From: Bacteroidota bacterium
Lineage (GTDB): Bacteria > Bacteroidota > Bacteroidia > JAHEXY01
DNA: 64,000 bases
Direction of reading: 5' to 3'
Assembly: GCA_023251875.1 (NCBI GenBank)
Contig: JAHEXY010000002.1
Coordinates: forward strand, 371,591 to 435,590
Below the pieces are notes generated by a model. The model saw nothing but the letters and a program-made list of their open reading frames with translations, was not told the DNA's origin and did not search any database. Shown here piece after piece: positions 1 through 8,804 of this stretch. Both the position numbers and the translations under genes were made by a program. How positions within the stretch are numbered: the stretch's first letter is position 1; each line of letters starts with the position of its first letter.

Positions 1-273
1 CCTTGAGCGCCTGTAGCCCCAGTAGCTCCGTTTATACCATCTATCCCTGCAGCACCTGTGGGACCAGTAGCACCATCGCTACCGTTTGTGCCTGTAGGTC
101 CTTGTAAACCATCAGCTCCTGTAGGTCCTGTAAGACCATTTATTCCGTTAATTCCATCAATACCACTAGGACCTTGAGCGCCTGTAGCCCCAGTAGCTCC
201 GTTTATACCATCTATCCCTGCAGCACCTGTGGGACCAGTAGCACCATCGTTACCGTTTGTGCCTGTAGGTCCT
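1..273. repeat. 171-bp direct repeat inside the collagen-like gene
   Basis: Bases 1-102 recur at 172-273 with a single mismatch, an offset of exactly 171 bp, which is 57 codons or 19 Gly-X-Y triplets. The unit may continue beyond the left edge. Such near-identical units can change copy number by slippage or recombination without breaking the frame. Confidence 0.85.
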
Positions 274-854
274 GTTGAGCCTTTTGTTCCATTAGTTCCT
301 GTTGCACCTGTGCTTCCTGTTTTTCCAGTACTACCTTGTAAACCTGTAGAACCAATTGTGCCATTGGATCCGTTAAGTCCTGTTGGACCTGTAACACCAC
401 TTGGGCCAACTCCTACTTGAGCTTGGCCTGCATACAAAGCATACGGAACCGACCATAGTTGGGTTGTTCCCATTTTAATGTATCCATTTCCTTGATCCAT
501 TTCCACCATTACAAACATGAAAGAGTTGCTCCAAGGAATGTTTGAAAAGCTTGTAGAAAGTCCTTTTCCTGTAGTTTGTCCTTTTCCAATAATAAGCGTA
601 AATAATCCAAATTCATTTGTAGTTATCTGACTATGTATTTCTTGCCATTGTATAATTTTCGAAATAGTATCTGATAATATGGTTATTTTAATATTTAAAT
701 TAATATTTGCTAAAGGAACACCTGTTGAGGTACGTGCAATTGCTTGGTAAGTAAATCCTTGAGGTGGTGCTTGGGAATACATTTGCAATGGTAAAAAAAA
801 GGGTAAGAGCAAAAGAAACGAGAAAAACAGATATCGAGAATAAGAATGCTTCAT
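1..854 (-). CDS. Collagen-like (Gly-X-Y) surface protein, 3' end beyond window
   Basis: The reading frame is open from an ATG at 854 to the left window edge, so about 284 N-terminal residues are seen and the C-terminus is missing. Residues 1-28 form a signal peptide (hydrophobic core, ending MYSQ). Residues 30-145 form a compact domain opening [19 protein letters not shown], a type often found at the head of Bacteroidota fibre-like proteins. From about residue 146 the sequence becomes uninterrupted Gly-X-Y triplets rich in T, A, P and N ([16 protein letters not shown]). A 57-residue (171 bp) block is duplicated. It is probably an exported fibrous surface protein; an S74 chaperone or T9SS domain may lie in the unseen part. 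No function beyond that can be assigned. Confidence 0.85.
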   Translation of the reverse strand, partial: MKHSYSRYLFFSFLLLLPFFLPLQMYSQAPPQGFTYQAIARTSTGVPLANINLNIKITILSDTISKIIQWQEIHSQITTNEFGLFTLIIGKGQTTGKGLSTSFSNIPWSNSFMFVMVEMDQGNGYIKMGTTQLWSVPYALYAGQAQVGVGPSGVTGPTGLNGSNGTIGSTGLQGSTGKTGSTGATGTNGTKGSTGPTGTNGNDGATGPTGAAGIDGINGATGATGAQGPSGIDGINGINGLTGPTGADGLQGPTGTNGSDGATGPTGAAGIDGINGATGATGAQ

Positions 855-1157
855 TGGTATAAAATTTCCTTTAGTTTTTGTGAAATAGCCACGCACTGAA
901 CCAGTACACAAATTTTGATAAACATTACATGGCGTATACCATATGACTTTAAAAAAAATGATGTACATATGAAATGGAATATGCAAAAGCATCTAATTCA
1001 CAATTTTTTCTTCTAAATCAAGGTTATTTAAGGATACAACCTAATGCTTTAGAATAAGCTACTAGTTGTGTACGCACAAATATCTAAATAGTTTCAATTT
1101 TAGCAATAAAAAATCGCCTTATTTATAATATAAGAAATATATTTTAAAAAGAGAAGC
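855..1157. other. Intergenic region carrying a dispersed repeat
   Basis: 303 bp between two minus-strand genes. It holds the leader of the collagen-like gene (855-880) and copy 1 of a roughly 95-bp dispersed repeat (881-975). The remainder (976-1157) is AT-rich. I see no ORF of useful length, no RNA gene and no clear terminator in it. Confidence 0.6.
881..975 (+). repeat. Dispersed ~95-bp repeat, copy 1
   Basis: This stretch aligns with 27426-27524 at roughly three quarters identity by eye. The best core contains the palindromes GTATAC and CATATG (928-954) and a tail ending GTACATATGAAAT (963-975). In the other copy that terminal ATG is the start codon of a TonB receptor. Here it opens only a 15-codon frame ending at 1015. 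It may be a decayed leader or a small non-autonomous mobile repeat. Confidence 0.6.
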
Positions 1158-1721
1158 TTAAAAAGGAGTTCTATTAAGAAGAATAGACTTTGAGGTTTTA
1201 TTAAAAGAAGATATTACTCTTAATATGTAAACTCCCATAGTTAAATTTTCAGTATTAATTTTGTATTTATTTTTGGTACCATAATATTCAACTGTTAGAG
1301 GTGTTATACATTCTTGTCCAAGTGTATTGTATAGTTCAAAAGTAAAATTATCATAAAAAGGATATTCTAAAAGATCGATATATAAATAATTTGAAAATGG
1401 ATTGGGGTATACATTTATAGAGAATATAGATTCAATACTACTAATACTATTTTTACTGGAATCTTGAGTTAAAACTAAAGTATCAACAGGTTGTTGAAAG
1501 CCTTGAGTTAAAATATTTTTGGCGCTATAAAGTGTTTGAATCATGGGTTCTCCAATAGTATAGGAGAGGGATGAATTTCCATTTACTGCATAATTACCAG
1601 AAGCTGCAATTACATGTTGAGAAATAGATTGCCCTTTACATTCGGGATAGAATCCTAGAAGTCCTATTGCAGATGCCAATAGAAACAAGTTATTTATTTT
1701 AAATCTCTTTTTTAATAGCAT
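1158..1721 (-). CDS. T9SS type A sorting-domain protein
   Basis: This 187-residue protein has an N-terminal hydrophobic export signal (residues 10-28) and a short middle section with the GNYAVNGNSSLSYTIGEP motif often seen in Bacteroidota secreted proteins. Its C-terminal type IX secretion sorting domain starts at YPNPF (residues 105-109) and ends with the strand GVYILRV and a short basic tail. T9SS substrates of this kind cross the outer membrane and are attached to the surface or released. No catalytic domain is visible, so its role is unknown. It lies 31 bp downstream of the next minus-strand gene and is probably co-transcribed with it. Confidence 0.85.
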   Translation of the reverse strand: MLLKKRFKINNLFLLASAIGLLGFYPECKGQSISQHVIAASGNYAVNGNSSLSYTIGEPMIQTLYSAKNILTQGFQQPVDTLVLTQDSSKNSISSIESIFSINVYPNPFSNYLYIDLLEYPFYDNFTFELYNTLGQECITPLTVEYYGTKNKYKINTENLTMGVYILRVISSFNKTSKSILLNRTPF

Positions 1722-1752
1722 TTTAGTAAAAAACAGAAATTTCAGAGATTAT

Positions 1753-3873
1753 TTAGCGCATAAGTAAGATGGTTCCCATTCGAGAATGATTATATCCGTT
1801 CTTATCAATAATTTGAAAAGCAAAAGTATATATTCCTTCGGAACATTTATCTCCATTTATGTTATTTCCATTCCAAGCATTATTGATGTTATTGGATTGA
1901 TACAAAAGCTTACCCCATCTATCAAAAATTTGCATGTGGTATTCAAGAGAAGCTGTAACTGTGGCCCCAAATAAATCATTAATGTTGTCGTCATTTGGCG
2001 AAAATGAATTGGGAATAAATACATTGAATTCCGGTTGTACAATAACAATTTGGCTAATGGTATCGATACATCCGAGTTGATTTTGAACTAACATTTGCAC
2101 ATTGTATGTTCCTGTATCAGGAAAGGTATAAGTTGGATTAGGATCGTATGAAAAATCTCCTGTGCCAAAATCCCAGGCAATTACAGTTCCGTTTGAAGTA
2201 AGATTTGTAAAGTTTACATCAAAATTAGAAACAAATGAAAATGAAAATGAAGGAACAAAAACAAGTGCTGTTACATTAATGGTATCGGAGGCTGATAATC
2301 CACAGCTATCAGAAACGGTAACAATAAAAGTTTGCATACTATCGGGTTGAGCGAGTACAGAATCTGAGGTATTGGTTAATCCTTCCCAAGAAAAAACATA
2401 TTGGGCTTTTCCTCCGGTTACGCTTGCTTTAATCCAAGTACTTTGATGTGAACACAAGTTCGTATCATTAGGTAATGAAATTCCTAATTTACTATAGTTT
2501 TTTATGGTTATGGTTGTACTATCTTTTGCAGCAATACCACATTGATCATAAGCAGTTACTCTATATGTATTTGTATTTTGAGCAGATACATAAATTGATG
2601 CAGATGAATCTCCATTTTCCCAAACATAAGTAAATGTTCCGGCTCCGCCACTTGCACTTACATTAACCAAGATACTATCTGTTGGACATTGAATAATAGT
2701 ATCATTGCTTGTGGTTGTAATAATATTAGGATGATCAAGTATGGTAAGATTAATATTACCAAGATTTGTTGCGCAAGAGCCTCCACTTACTTCTATACTT
2801 ACAGTTTCAGTGCCTTCTGCAATAGCATCGTTCAAGGGTGCTAAGATTAAAGAAACAGAATCTTGTCCGGAAGTAAATACAATACTATCGGGCAGTAATA
2901 CATAATCTATTCCATTGCTTGCACTTCCTGAATAAGTTAAATAATAGGTAGATAATGATGAAGAGGTATCAGACTTTGTAAAATACAATGTTGAATAACC
3001 ACAGCCTTCGTATAAAGAAGAATCGGGTAATAAAGAATTAACGGATGGTTGTGCAGAAATGCTTACTCCTGAATTAAAACTTTGTGCTTCTAAAAATACA
3101 CCGGAATCATAGTTAGCGTCAGCAAAATCTGCAATTACCAATTTAATATGATATGTTTTGCAGGGTTCAATTACAGACGTAGCTTCAAGCACAGTAGTAA
3201 AAGCATTAAAAGCAATGGTAGTTCCGGATGTATTGTCAACATAATATTGCGCATTAACAGCAGTACAACTTGAAGTTGCCCCATGAATGTTATTTATTGA
3301 TACAGGTATACTTGTTCCGGGAACCAAAGCAATATTTTGTTTTCCTGTAATACCCGGACCACTAATAAAAAAACCAAAGGCATCATTAAAACTAGGATTA
3401 CATGAATAATTGGGATATTCTTCAGATCCAAAAACATATTTAAAAGATACTTTGTTTGAAAAGGTATAGAAATCAAACTCTATAATAGCAGCATCTTGTG
3501 ATTTAGTTGAAGAAACAAGATTCTCTAAATCGGCATCACCATTGGTTTTATTACTGGTACTAATAAATGTTGAGCCTGTATTAGCAATTTTTGTAACATC
3601 GCCAGTAGAAAATACAATGCCGCTATCAATACCTAAATTGGTGTTTTTTCCATTAAAATAGCCAAGTGCAGTTGAACTTCCGGTATAGGTAATATTGCTT
3701 GCATATACCCCGGCACCTAATAAATAATTTTGAACTAAGGTTTGAACCGTATACGTATTGTTGACACTTAGTTGTGCGATAGCGCCATTATTAAAGAACA
3801 ATAAAAATAAACCTAAAGCAAAGTGCCTTAATACAAAACTCATTATTAAATGATATTGTTTATTTGAATACAT
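1753..3873 (-). CDS. Choice-of-anchor L protein with gliding-motility-type C-terminus
   Basis: This 706-residue exported protein starts with a signal peptide. The ATG at 3843 (residue 11) gives a cleaner signal and may be the real start. Residues 35-270 are a choice-of-anchor L domain (VSFKYVFGSEEYPNY, AFGFFISGPGI). Next come a Calx-beta-like segment (about 290-380, with AEGTETVSIEV), a Cys-containing Ig/PKD-like stretch, and a PKD domain near 540-615 (VIAWDFGTGDFSYDPNPTY). The last 90 residues form a gliding motility-associated (type B T9SS) domain with FIPNSFSPNDDNINDLF and FDRWGKLLYQS. It is probably a surface adhesin or matrix protein. It is paralogous to the next gene upstream on the same strand. 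Confidence 0.9.
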   Translation of the reverse strand: MYSNKQYHLIMSFVLRHFALGLFLLFFNNGAIAQLSVNNTYTVQTLVQNYLLGAGVYASNITYTGSSTALGYFNGKNTNLGIDSGIVFSTGDVTKIANTGSTFISTSNKTNGDADLENLVSSTKSQDAAIIEFDFYTFSNKVSFKYVFGSEEYPNYSCNPSFNDAFGFFISGPGITGKQNIALVPGTSIPVSINNIHGATSSCTAVNAQYYVDNTSGTTIAFNAFTTVLEATSVIEPCKTYHIKLVIADFADANYDSGVFLEAQSFNSGVSISAQPSVNSLLPDSSLYEGCGYSTLYFTKSDTSSSLSTYYLTYSGSASNGIDYVLLPDSIVFTSGQDSVSLILAPLNDAIAEGTETVSIEVSGGSCATNLGNINLTILDHPNIITTTSNDTIIQCPTDSILVNVSASGGAGTFTYVWENGDSSASIYVSAQNTNTYRVTAYDQCGIAAKDSTTITIKNYSKLGISLPNDTNLCSHQSTWIKASVTGGKAQYVFSWEGLTNTSDSVLAQPDSMQTFIVTVSDSCGLSASDTINVTALVFVPSFSFSFVSNFDVNFTNLTSNGTVIAWDFGTGDFSYDPNPTYTFPDTGTYNVQMLVQNQLGCIDTISQIVIVQPEFNVFIPNSFSPNDDNINDLFGATVTASLEYHMQIFDRWGKLLYQSNNINNAWNGNNINGDKCSEGIYTFAFQIIDKNGYNHSRMGTILLMR

Positions 3874-4064
3874 TTTTATAAGACTTTTATAGGGAGATTG
3901 TCTTTTAATTTAATGGACATTAGAACAAATGAAAATTACTTTTAGATTATATTATCAGCCAATAAGGTCAGTCGCTTAGACCGAAAAGATTATCAATAAC
4001 GTGACTTTCAGTTGTATATACTTTATTGGAAAGGGGGATTTCTACAAAGGTATATATTAATATT

Positions 4065-5915
4065 TTAATTTCTAATAAGATTTATGCTTCCATTACCTGA
4101 AAAATCATTAAATGGAGAGATGGCAGTTAAAACATAAAAATAAGTTCCGGCCTCAACCTGATTACCTGATTTTGTTTTTCCATCCCATGATTGAGTAGGA
4201 TCGGTTGACTCAAAAAGTAATTTTCCCCATCTGTTATAAATCATCAAAGAATAGGTTTTTAGCCCAATATTAGGAATACTAAAACTGTCATTTATGTTAT
4301 CGCCATTAGGTGTAAATGTATTTGCAATTTGAAAATTTTCATATATATCAATTGTGGTATAAGATGTGTCAAGGCATCCAAGAGAATTTTCTACTACTAC
4401 CGTTACTTTATAACTTCCGGGTTTTTGATATTCATGTGTAGGATTACTTTCTGTAGAAGTACTTCCATCTCCAAAATCCCAAGATACTACAGTTCCATTA
4501 ACAGAATTAAAATTAATTTGGTTTAATGATTCATAGGCAACCGAAAGACCAGATACAAAATTTAGAGAGCTAATATTAGCAGTATCAGTTGTTTTATTTC
4601 CGCAACCATCAGATACATGAACAATATAGTTTCCTAAGTTTTCATATAAAATATATTCACTGCTATCAGGAAGATTGTCCCAAAGTAATTGGTAATTACC
4701 CGAGCCTCCCGAGATATTAACATTTAACAATACACTATCTCCTTTACAAATGTTATAATCAGAAGCATTGGCAACTAACATTTCTATATCTTTAATTTCT
4801 AAGGTAAAATTTGTAACAACCGAATCTCCACATAATATTTCAATTGCTTTAACAGTAAGGAATTCTGTTCCTTCAGTTATATTATCGCTAAATGATGAAA
4901 AATCAAAGCTTAGGCTATCTTGTCCCGGAGCAAAATATAAACTATCTATAATACTTGCATAGTCAATCCCGCTCAAGGCATCTCCGCCAATAGAAAGATA
5001 AACTACTTCTGCAGAATCAATAATTCCCGGACGAACAAAAGTTAATTTTCCTTGTCCACATCCTTCATTCACTACAACTGAAGATGTATATGCAATAGAA
5101 TCTTGTATACCGGAGTCTACACTTGCAGCTAGGTATGAAATTGTAATTCCACTCGAAAAGCTTTTTGCTTCTAAAAATACTCCCGAATCATAAGCATAAT
5201 CACCAGCATCTGCAATTGCTAATTTAATATGGTAAGTTTGGCAAGGAATAACACTAAAAACAGCTTCTAATGGTGTAGTAAATCCATCATATTGAACAGT
5301 TAAACCGGTTGGATTTTCATTGTCAACATAGTAGGTTCCATTATTATAAAGATTAACACTGGATATAGTTACGGGGAGGCTTGTATTTGGGATAAGGGCA
5401 ACATTCTGCGTTCCATTAATACCTGGGCCGCTTACAAAAAAGCCAAACGCATCATTTATGCTTCCTACATATTCCATATACTCATCAGAACCAAATACGT
5501 AGGTGAATTTTACTTGATTTGACGAAGTATAAAAATCAAATTCTAAGATGGCTGCATCATAAGTGTCTGTTCCGGCAAGTCCTGTTAAATCTTGATCTCC
5601 CTGCAAGCCATTTGAAGTTCCTGCACTACTAGAATTATTAGGTCCTGGAACATTGACAATGTTTCCGCTTGTAAGTACTAGTCCACTATCAATACCAATA
5701 TTTGAATTAGAGCCATTAAAAAACCCAATTGCGCCTTTAGCTCCCATAAAAGTAATGTTACTAGCCGTTACACCAGGGCCAAGCAACACATCCTGAACCA
5801 ATTGCTGGGTAGTTTTTGTTCCATCTACTACAACTTGAGAAAAAGCTGTTGAAGCTTCTAATACAATAACAAAAAATAAAGCTTGAAAATAAATAATATG
5901 TTTTTTAATACTCAT
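4065..5915 (-). CDS. Choice-of-anchor L protein with gliding-motility-type C-terminus, paralogue
   Basis: This 616-residue protein has the same plan as its downstream neighbour: signal peptide (1-26), choice-of-anchor L domain (about 30-260, with VKFTYVFGSDEYMEYVG and AFGFFVSGPGI), a Calx-beta-like stretch, one PKD domain (VVSWDFGDGSTSTESNPTH) and a type B T9SS C-terminal domain (ANTFTPNGDNINDSF, YNRWGKLLFES). It lacks one repeat unit compared with the 706-residue paralogue. The 191-bp gap between the two genes suggests separate promoters or a long leader. It is probably an outer surface or extracellular-matrix protein; no enzyme motif is present. Confidence 0.9.
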   Translation of the reverse strand: MSIKKHIIYFQALFFVIVLEASTAFSQVVVDGTKTTQQLVQDVLLGPGVTASNITFMGAKGAIGFFNGSNSNIGIDSGLVLTSGNIVNVPGPNNSSSAGTSNGLQGDQDLTGLAGTDTYDAAILEFDFYTSSNQVKFTYVFGSDEYMEYVGSINDAFGFFVSGPGINGTQNVALIPNTSLPVTISSVNLYNNGTYYVDNENPTGLTVQYDGFTTPLEAVFSVIPCQTYHIKLAIADAGDYAYDSGVFLEAKSFSSGITISYLAASVDSGIQDSIAYTSSVVVNEGCGQGKLTFVRPGIIDSAEVVYLSIGGDALSGIDYASIIDSLYFAPGQDSLSFDFSSFSDNITEGTEFLTVKAIEILCGDSVVTNFTLEIKDIEMLVANASDYNICKGDSVLLNVNISGGSGNYQLLWDNLPDSSEYILYENLGNYIVHVSDGCGNKTTDTANISSLNFVSGLSVAYESLNQINFNSVNGTVVSWDFGDGSTSTESNPTHEYQKPGSYKVTVVVENSLGCLDTSYTTIDIYENFQIANTFTPNGDNINDSFSIPNIGLKTYSLMIYNRWGKLLFESTDPTQSWDGKTKSGNQVEAGTYFYVLTAISPFNDFSGNGSINLIRN

Positions 5916-6038
5916 TTAGCTTTGGGGTTGTAGTGCAAAAATACAGAGACTAGAAGTAGCTCCAAACGACATTTTGCAAGCAATATCAGCATTTTTGATA
6001 CAGTTTATAATTTCTTAATTCATTCAAGGAGAGATACT

Positions 6039-7019
6039 TTATTTTACGTATAAAGATTCTTTAATACATTGTATTACACGATTTTTTGTTGGTAAAAAAG
6101 CCTCTATGAGTGTAGGAGCATAAGGCATTGGAACATCTTTGGTAGTTACCCTAATAATTGGAGCATCTAAATAATCAAAAGCATTTTTTTGAATGTGAAA
6201 GGTCAATTCACTTGAAATAGAAGCCAATGGCCATGCTTCTTCAACAATTACCAAACGATTGGTTTTTTTTACTGAATTAATAATGGGAGCATAATCAATG
6301 GGTCTTACGGTACGCAAATCTATAATTTCGCAAGTAATTCCATCTTTAGCTAGTTCATCAGCTGCTGCTTGTGCAACTTTAATAATTTTCCCAAAAGAAA
6401 CTATTGTTACATCAGAGCCTTCTCTATCAACACGAGAAACGCCAATAGGAATTAAATATTCTCCTTCAGGCACACCTCCTTTTTCTCCATACATCACTTC
6501 CGATTCCATAAAAATTACCGGATCATTATCTCTAATAGCAGATTTTAACAACCCTTTTGCATCAGCCGGATTTGAAGGCACAACTACTTTTAACCCCGGG
6601 CAGTTGGCATACCAGTTTTCAAAACTTTGTGAATGTTGCGCACCTAATTGGCCAGCATTGCCCGTTGGCCCGCGAAATACCATGGGGATATTAAATTGCC
6701 CACCAGACATGGATAGCATTTTAGCAGCAGAATTAATTACCTGATCAATGGCAACAAGAGAAAAATTAAAAGTCATAAATTCTATAATAGGCCGTAATCC
6801 ATTCATTGCTGCGCCCACGCCAATACCGGCAAAACCAAGTTCTGCAATTGGGGTGTCAATTATTCTTTTAGGTCCAAATTCATCAAGCATGCCTTGGCTT
6901 ACTTTATAAGCGCCATTGTACTGCGCTACTTCTTCGCCCATTAAAAAAACGTTGGCATCTCTGCGCATTTCTTCTGTCATGGCTTCGCGTAAAGCTTCAC
7001 GAAATTGAATTTGTCTCAT
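6039..7019 (-). CDS. pdhB: Pyruvate dehydrogenase E1 component, beta subunit
   Basis: This 326-residue protein is full length for the beta subunit of alpha2beta2 E1 enzymes of the 2-oxo acid dehydrogenase complexes. Together with the alpha subunit it decarboxylates pyruvate on thiamine diphosphate and passes the acetyl group to E2 lipoyl. Diagnostic stretches are REALREAMTEEMRRD, FLMGEEVAQYNGAYKVSQG, DTPIAELGFAGIGVGAAMNG, a central RGPTGN/AQHSQSFENWYA block and the C-terminal transketolase segment VDREGSDVTIVSFG. No alpha-subunit gene is adjacent, so the subunits are encoded apart. A branched-chain specificity cannot be excluded, but the motifs favour pyruvate. The start is preceded by an AACAACTAATAACTAA-type leader. 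Confidence 0.92.
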   Translation of the reverse strand: MRQIQFREALREAMTEEMRRDANVFLMGEEVAQYNGAYKVSQGMLDEFGPKRIIDTPIAELGFAGIGVGAAMNGLRPIIEFMTFNFSLVAIDQVINSAAKMLSMSGGQFNIPMVFRGPTGNAGQLGAQHSQSFENWYANCPGLKVVVPSNPADAKGLLKSAIRDNDPVIFMESEVMYGEKGGVPEGEYLIPIGVSRVDREGSDVTIVSFGKIIKVAQAAADELAKDGITCEIIDLRTVRPIDYAPIINSVKKTNRLVIVEEAWPLASISSELTFHIQKNAFDYLDAPIIRVTTKDVPMPYAPTLIEAFLPTKNRVIQCIKESLYVK

Positions 7020-7075
7020 ATATTTTTAGTTATTAGTTGTTCGTTATTGGTTGTTCGCAAAAAGGCAATAAAAAT
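7020..7075 (-). repeat. AACAACTA-type G-poor leader of pdhB
   Basis: Read in the sense of pdhB this is a run of AACAACC, AATAACG, AACAACT and AATAACT units ending AAAAATAT directly before the ATG. The same style of tract precedes sucD, atpH and atpG in this window, which suggests a translational leader rather than random simple sequence. Confidence 0.55.
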
Positions 7076-7083
7076 TTCTTGTC

Positions 7084-7091
7084 CAAAGTTA
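7084..7091 (-). promoter_or_regulatory. Candidate -7 element for pdhB (TAnnTTTG)
   Basis: The minus strand reads TAACTTTG here, matching the Bacteroidota sigma-ABfr -7 consensus TAnnTTTG about 65 nt upstream of the pdhB ATG. No good TTTG is seen at -33, so this is only a candidate. Confidence 0.35.
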
Positions 7092-7195
7092 TAAAAAGCT
7101 TGCTTAAGATTTTGAAAATAATGTTTATTATTGCTGCGGTTAGAAGATTGAACTTTCTAACCTTAAACTTTGAACTAATAAACCTTGAACTAATA

Positions 7196-7720
7196 ATGAT
7201 AACTCGTGCATTTAATTTTAAAAAGTGGATTGATGAAAATCGTCACTTGCTTAAACCTCCAGTTGGCAACCAATGTGTATACAAAGAAGCTGAAAATATT
7301 ATTGTAATGGTGGTAGGAGGCCCTAATGCTCGTAAAGATTATCATTACAATGAAACGGAAGAATTTTTTTATCAACTAGAAGGAGACATTGTAGTAAGAA
7401 TTCAGGAAGATGGTAAAGCTGTTGACGTGCCCATAAAAGAGGGGGAAATATTTTTGCTTCCGGCAAAAACACCCCACTCTCCTGCCAGACCTACAAATAC
7501 GGTAGGATTGGTAATTGAAACCAAGCGAAACGAAATCGAAAACGATGGCCTGCTTTGGTTTTGCGAAAAATGCAACAACAAACTTTTCGAAAAATATTTT
7601 AAACTCACCAATATTGAAAAAGATTTTTTGCCTGTGTTTAAAGAATTTTATGGTTCTTTAGAACATAGAACTTGTAAAAAATGTAATCATGTAATGGAAG
7701 CAGATAGTAAATATGTTTAA
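7196..7720 (+). CDS. nbaC: 3-hydroxyanthranilate 3,4-dioxygenase
   Basis: This 174-residue cupin opens the ring of 3-hydroxyanthranilate to 2-amino-3-carboxymuconate-6-semialdehyde in tryptophan/kynurenine metabolism. The iron ligands expected for the family fall at H50, E56 and H94, an offset of one from the structurally known Cupriavidus enzyme. The C-terminal rubredoxin-like metal site typical of bacterial forms is present as two CxxC pairs (C123/C126, C160/C163). An in-frame ATG-less extension upstream is only leader sequence: the ATG at 7196 gives the standard MITRAFNFKKWI start and length. The following gene, 9 bp downstream, encodes the enzyme for the next step, so the two form an operon. 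Confidence 0.95.
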   Translation: MITRAFNFKKWIDENRHLLKPPVGNQCVYKEAENIIVMVVGGPNARKDYHYNETEEFFYQLEGDIVVRIQEDGKAVDVPIKEGEIFLLPAKTPHSPARPTNTVGLVIETKRNEIENDGLLWFCEKCNNKLFEKYFKLTNIEKDFLPVFKEFYGSLEHRTCKKCNHVMEADSKYV

Positions 7721-7729
7721 TAAAATAAC

Positions 7730-8746
7730 ATGTCCAATTTTTTTACCGTAGATATCCACACGCATATTATACCCAAGCACATGCCCGACTTTGATAAAAA
7801 GTTTGGCTACAATGGCTTTGTAAAATTAGAACATCACAAACCTTGTTGTGCAAAAATGATTATTGAAGATGAACCTTTTCGTGAAATTCATGATAATTGT
7901 TGGGAGCCCGATACGCGCATAAAAGAGTGCGACCATCATGGTGTGCATGTGCAGGTAATTTCAACCATTCCGGTTATGTTTTCTTATTGGGCAAAGGCGC
8001 AACATGCCTTAGAAGTTTCAATGTATATCAATGATCACATTGCAGAAGTTGTTGCCAAACATCCTAAAAGATTTATTGGTTTGGGAAATTTGCCCATGCA
8101 AGATGCTAAACTTTCTATTCCCGAGTTAGAGCGTTGCAAAAAAATTGGATTAAAAGGAATTCAAATTGGTTCCCATATTAATAATTGGAATTTAGATGCC
8201 CCAGAACTTTTTCCAATTTTTCAGGCTTGCCAAGATTTAGATATGGCTGTATTTGTTCACCCTTGGTGGTGGATGGCAAAAGCAAAAATGCCAAAATATT
8301 GGCTTTCGTGGTTGGTGGGTATGCCTTATGAAACTTCACTTGCTATTTGTTCCATGATTTTTGGAGGCGTATTTGAGCGTTTACCCAACCTACGTGTTGC
8401 CTTTGCACATGGAGGAGGTTCTTTTCCTTCTACTATTGGCCGTATTGAACATGGTTTTTTAGCACGCCCCGATTTGTGTGCTATAGATAATACTATCAAT
8501 CCAAGACATTACTTAGGTAAATTTTATTTAGACGCATTGGTGCATGACCCAAAAATGCTAGAATACATTGTTGAATTAATGGGTGCCAACCGTATTGCCA
8601 TGGGTACTGATTATCCTTTTCCGCTGGGAGAACAAGAGCCAGGAGCCTTAATTCGTTCTATGCCATTTCCTGATAATGTAAAAGAACAATTGCTTGGCTT
8701 AACAGCTATGGAATGGTTAAAGATGGAGAAGGGACAGTTTGTATAG
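7730..8746 (+). CDS. nbaD: 2-amino-3-carboxymuconate-6-semialdehyde decarboxylase (ACMSD)
   Basis: This 338-residue amidohydrolase-superfamily enzyme decarboxylates the unstable product of 3-hydroxyanthranilate dioxygenase to 2-aminomuconate-6-semialdehyde. It thereby steers carbon away from quinolinate and NAD and toward oxidation. The zinc ligands match the known bacterial enzyme almost residue for residue: H10 and H12 in the HTH motif near the N-terminus, H177 in VHPWWW, and D294 in GTDYPF. The catalytic His is at H227 in AHGGG. It is separated from the upstream dioxygenase gene by 9 bp. An aldehyde dehydrogenase suited to its product lies at 52.4-53.9 kb. Confidence 0.95.
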   Translation: MSNFFTVDIHTHIIPKHMPDFDKKFGYNGFVKLEHHKPCCAKMIIEDEPFREIHDNCWEPDTRIKECDHHGVHVQVISTIPVMFSYWAKAQHALEVSMYINDHIAEVVAKHPKRFIGLGNLPMQDAKLSIPELERCKKIGLKGIQIGSHINNWNLDAPELFPIFQACQDLDMAVFVHPWWWMAKAKMPKYWLSWLVGMPYETSLAICSMIFGGVFERLPNLRVAFAHGGGSFPSTIGRIEHGFLARPDLCAIDNTINPRHYLGKFYLDALVHDPKMLEYIVELMGANRIAMGTDYPFPLGEQEPGALIRSMPFPDNVKEQLLGLTAMEWLKMEKGQFV

Positions 8747-8778
8747 TATTATTCGGTTTTAATACCAATCAGAATCTT

Positions 8779-8786
8779 TATCTTTG
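8779..8786 (+). promoter_or_regulatory. Candidate -7 element for purF
   Basis: TATCTTTG matches the TAnnTTTG -7 consensus of Bacteroidota primary sigma factors and ends 18 nt before the purF ATG. A T-run at 8757-8760, with an 18-nt spacer, stands where the -33 TTTG would be. This would give a very short leader. Confidence 0.5.
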
Positions 8787-8804
8787 TGTTGTTGAAATAA
8801 AACC

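Noticed and set aside
229-420. Plus-strand ORF of Pro/Val-rich sequence opposite the collagen-like gene
   Set aside because: It is the antisense of Gly-X-Y repeats, which automatically gives long Pro-rich open frames; the minus-strand gene explains the region.
6298-6744. 148-codon plus-strand ORF inside pdhB
   Set aside because: Antisense shadow of a well-supported full-length gene, with no domain or independent context.
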